Part shown: piece by piece, positions 61,949 to 64,000 of the stretch
Numbering within the stretch: position 1 is the stretch's first letter
How the letters are laid out: every line of letters begins with the position of its first letter
DNA from: Arthrobacter sp. ZGTC412
GTDB lineage: Bacteria > Actinomycetota > Actinomycetes > Actinomycetales > Micrococcaceae
DNA length: 64,000 nucleotides
Assembly (NCBI RefSeq): GCF_002929215.1
Contig: NZ_PJII01000022.1
Coordinates: 1-64,000 of the forward strand
Reading direction: 5' to 3'
The notes under the pieces: generated by a model
Databases searched by the model: none
Told to the model about the DNA's origin: nothing
Seen by the model: only the letters and a program-made list of their open reading frames with translations
Position numbers and translations under genes: made by a program

Positions 61949-63051
61949 TGAGTGCCCCCGCAGCTGTTGCTGTCCGCACCGTTCCGCGCATCACGGGCCT
62001 TTCCACCCGGCTCATCACGGTTCCGTTGCGGCGCAGCTGGGGTGTGGAGGCGCCGGAAAACCACGTGATCGTCACGGAAATCCAAACGGACGACGGCGGC
62101 GCGGGTCACGGGTTTTCCTGGACGCCCACCATTGGCCCCCAGGCCGTGAAAGCACTGCTGGATTACGACATCGCGCCGTTCATCTCCGGGTTGCCGGCCA
62201 ACCCGGAGGTCGTCTGGGACGCGGTGTGGAAACGGCTGCATGAGGCCGGCGGCGGGGGACTGACCACCATTGCGATGGCCGGGGTGGACCTGGCGCTGTG
62301 GGACCTCCAGGCTTCCCGTGCCAATACCTCCGTCACCGGATTCCTGGGACAGCGCCAGGAGTCCGCCGAGGTGTACGGCTCCGGGGTGAACCTGCACTAC
62401 ACCCTCGAGGAGCTTGTAGCTCAGATTGAGCGGTGGATTGCTGCCGGGCACCAGGCAGTTAAGATCAAGGTGGGCAAGCCGGACATCCGCGAGGACGCTG
62501 AACGCGTTGCCGCGGTCCGCTCCGTCCTGGGGCCGAACCGGAAGCTGATGATCGACGCCAACCAGCGCTGGGACCTGCCCACTACGCTTAAAGCCCTCGA
62601 CGTGTTGTCCGGGTTCGGCCTGGAGTGGCTCGAGGAGCCCATCCGCGCGGACGACCTCTGGGCCTACCGCCGGCTCCGCAAGCACTCGCCCGTGCCGATC
62701 GCCCTCGGTGAAAACCTGCACACGATCTACCGCTTCCGCGATTTCATAGAAGCGGAAGCAGTGGACATCATCCAGCCGAACATCATCCGGGTAGGGGGCA
62801 TCACGCCGTTCCGGCGCATTGTTGAGCTTGCCCGGACCAACAGCATCAAGGTGATGCCGCACCTGCTCCCGGAGCTGTCAGGCCAGCTGGCCCTGACGCT
62901 CGCCGAGCCCACCTTGGTGGAGGACGTGGAGGAGGCATCCTTTGAGCAGCTGGGGATCCTGGCCGGCCCGTCGCCGGTCCGGTTCAGCGACAGCCGGGTG
63001 GCGCTCACAGATCAGCCCGGGCTGGGCTTCCGCTTTCACGACGCACGCTAA
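61948..63051 (+). CDS. Enolase-superfamily sugar-acid dehydratase (mandelate racemase type)
   Basis: A 367-residue enzyme of the mandelate racemase/muconate lactonizing family. The capping domain starts ITGLSTRLITVPLRRSWGVE. The barrel contains the K-x-K of QAVKIKVGKPD, then the metal ligands in LMIDANQRWD, WLEEPIR and ALGENLH, and a catalytic His in VMPHLLPELSG. In this operon it probably dehydrates an aldarate or aldonate to the KdgD substrate; D-galactarate, D-glucarate or a pentonate are possible. The ATG shares one base with the kdgD stop (TGATG). Confidence 0.85.
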   Translation: MSAPAAVAVRTVPRITGLSTRLITVPLRRSWGVEAPENHVIVTEIQTDDGGAGHGFSWTPTIGPQAVKALLDYDIAPFISGLPANPEVVWDAVWKRLHEAGGGGLTTIAMAGVDLALWDLQASRANTSVTGFLGQRQESAEVYGSGVNLHYTLEELVAQIERWIAAGHQAVKIKVGKPDIREDAERVAAVRSVLGPNRKLMIDANQRWDLPTTLKALDVLSGFGLEWLEEPIRADDLWAYRRLRKHSPVPIALGENLHTIYRFRDFIEAEAVDIIQPNIIRVGGITPFRRIVELARTNSIKVMPHLLPELSGQLALTLAEPTLVEDVEEASFEQLGILAGPSPVRFSDSRVALTDQPGLGFRFHDAR

Positions 63052-63132
63052 GCAGATCCACGCAGACCTGACGAACGACAACCTGATAAACGCAGATGCG
63101 ATGAATCCAGACACAAAGAACAGGTATCCCAA

Positions 63133-64000
63133 GTGACAACTGCAACCCTTTCCCTGTCCGAGCTCACGGCTGCCGCTACAGAGGCAGCCAAGATCTCCGC
63201 GACGGCCTCCGACGCCGAACGCGCCGCCTGGCTCACCGCTTTGGCTGATGCACTTGATGCCAACGCCGCAGAACTGGTGGAGATAGCCGATTCCGAAACC
63301 AGCCTGGGGGCACCCCGCCTCACCGGCGAAGTGGCCCGGACAACAGGCCAGCTGCGCCTGTTCGCCCGCGTTATCACCGAAGGTTCCTACCTCGAAGCCG
63401 TGATCGACCATGCCGATCCCAACGCCACGCCGCCCAAGCCCGACCTGCGCCGCATCCTGCGGCCCATCGGGCCGGTGGCGGTGTTCTCCGCGTCGAACTT
63501 CCCGTTCGCCTTCTCGGTGGCTGGCGGCGACACCGCCTCTGCTTTGGCCGTGGGTTGCCCCGTGATCGTCAAGGCCCACTCGGGGCACCTGCGTCTCTCG
63601 GAACGGACCGCCGAAATTGTGGCGGAGGCATTGCGTGCAGCGGGCGCACCTGAGGGCATCTTCGCCCTGGTCAGTGGCCGCGAGGCGGGAACCGCACTGG
63701 TGCAGGATCCCGCCATCAAAGCAGTTGGCTTCACCGGCTCGATCCCCGGCGGCCGTGCCCTCTTTGACCTGGCCACCTCGCGCCCGGAGCCCATCCCGTT
63801 CTACGGGGAGCTGGGCAGCCTGAACCCGGTGGTTGTCACCGCGGCAGCGCTGGCAGAGCGTTCCGGCCAGCTGGCGGAGGGGCTGGCGGGATCCTTCACC
63901 CTTGGCGCCGGCCAGTTCTGCACCAAGCCCGGTCTGGTTTTCATCCCGGCGGGGACGGACTTCGCCGCGAAAGTGGCGGCAGCCAGCAAGGACAAGCCTG
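63133..64000 (+). CDS. Aldehyde dehydrogenase, likely 2,5-dioxovalerate dehydrogenase (cut by right edge)
   Basis: The first 289 codons of an aldehyde dehydrogenase are visible before the window ends. It starts at a GTG (VTTATLSLSELTAAATEAAK), after an 81-base spacer from the dehydratase gene. Family features are FSASNFPFAFSVAGGDTASAL, PVIVKAHSGH, GFTGSIPGGRALFDLA, the ELGSLNPVVV segment and the catalytic cysteine in GQFCTKPG. The sequence resembles the AldH/KGSADH group that oxidises 2-oxoglutarate semialdehyde with NAD(P)+. This would be the last step of the pathway started by the upstream genes, giving 2-oxoglutarate. The start has only a weak ribosome binding site. Confidence 0.9.
   Translation, partial: MTTATLSLSELTAAATEAAKISATASDAERAAWLTALADALDANAAELVEIADSETSLGAPRLTGEVARTTGQLRLFARVITEGSYLEAVIDHADPNATPPKPDLRRILRPIGPVAVFSASNFPFAFSVAGGDTASALAVGCPVIVKAHSGHLRLSERTAEIVAEALRAAGAPEGIFALVSGREAGTALVQDPAIKAVGFTGSIPGGRALFDLATSRPEPIPFYGELGSLNPVVVTAAALAERSGQLAEGLAGSFTLGAGQFCTKPGLVFIPAGTDFAAKVAAASKDKP

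Noticed and set aside
63052-63132. A small peptide gene in the spacer before the aldehyde dehydrogenase
   Set aside because: The spacer has short frames only, with a stop overlapping the GTG start, and nothing conserved that I can recognise.

Overview
This window is a gene-dense, high-GC actinobacterial chromosome segment. It most resembles the Micrococcaceae (Arthrobacter or Pseudarthrobacter). The evidence is a GlxR-type Crp, a MarP-type protease, the actinobacterial helicase/secretion tad neighbourhood, hydantoin genes of the Arthrobacter/Microbacterium type, and frequent GTG/TTG or poorly led starts. I saw no rRNA, CRISPR array, insertion sequence or prophage. One tRNA-Pro is present. All identifications come from reading the sequence and recalled family knowledge; no search was run.

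Layout. 1-3.5 kb: the first codons of aceE leave the left edge on the minus strand, followed by a hydantoin-type permease, a racemase-family protein and an SDR dehydrogenase. 3.5-9.4 kb: small housekeeping genes, an asparaginase, a membrane molybdoenzyme, then purD-purC. 9.4-11.3 kb: a 424-residue HTH/TPR regulator divergent from a 72-residue secreted peptide that carries the octapeptide SGNWPNPM twice, then terminators and tRNA-Pro(CGG). 11.4-18.4 kb: a heterodimeric ABC exporter, a metallophosphoesterase and a class A penicillin-binding protein. 18.5-22.9 kb: DUF4177-like, RidA, Nudix, Crp, MarP and AroQ. 23.0-24.2 kb: a deletion scar joining the 3' ends of a GH36 alpha-galactosidase and a LacI regulator, each also frameshifted. 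24.3-30.7 kb: DeoR regulator, acetyl-CoA synthetase, a membrane protein, nth, a Nudix CoA pyrophosphatase and a DUF1508 protein. 30.8-40.6 kb: a truncated family A polymerase and the complete helicase/secretion neighbourhood (CpaE-like, TadA, TadB, TadC, DUF4244 pilin, TadE, TadE-like, MrfA-like helicase). 40.7-55 kb: GNAT, TrhO, two paralogous lipoproteins, a methyltransferase, topA, SseB, Ppx, proC, a Ktr/Trk potassium system, AcuC and an ArsR-like regulator. 55-64 kb: an FMN lactate dehydrogenase with a divergent FadR-type regulator, and a LacI-controlled sugar-acid operon that runs off the right edge.

How genes work together. Several divergent regulator/target pairs have operators readable by eye: two GTGGT-NNN-ACCAC sites between lldD and its GntR regulator, and three AGAAAnCGnTTTCT-like sites between the LacI regulator and the sugar-acid operon. 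That operon (oxidoreductase, epimerase-like dehydrogenase, enolase-superfamily dehydratase, KdgD and aldehyde dehydrogenase) fits oxidation of a uronic or aldonic acid to 2-oxoglutarate. A Crp-like site lies upstream of acs, and crp is itself in the window.

The best candidate for an undescribed system is the HTH/TPR regulator with its divergent repeated-octapeptide gene. It has the architecture of a Firmicutes RRNPP peptide-pheromone circuit such as NprR/NprX, but sits in an actinobacterium. This is inferred from architecture and context only.
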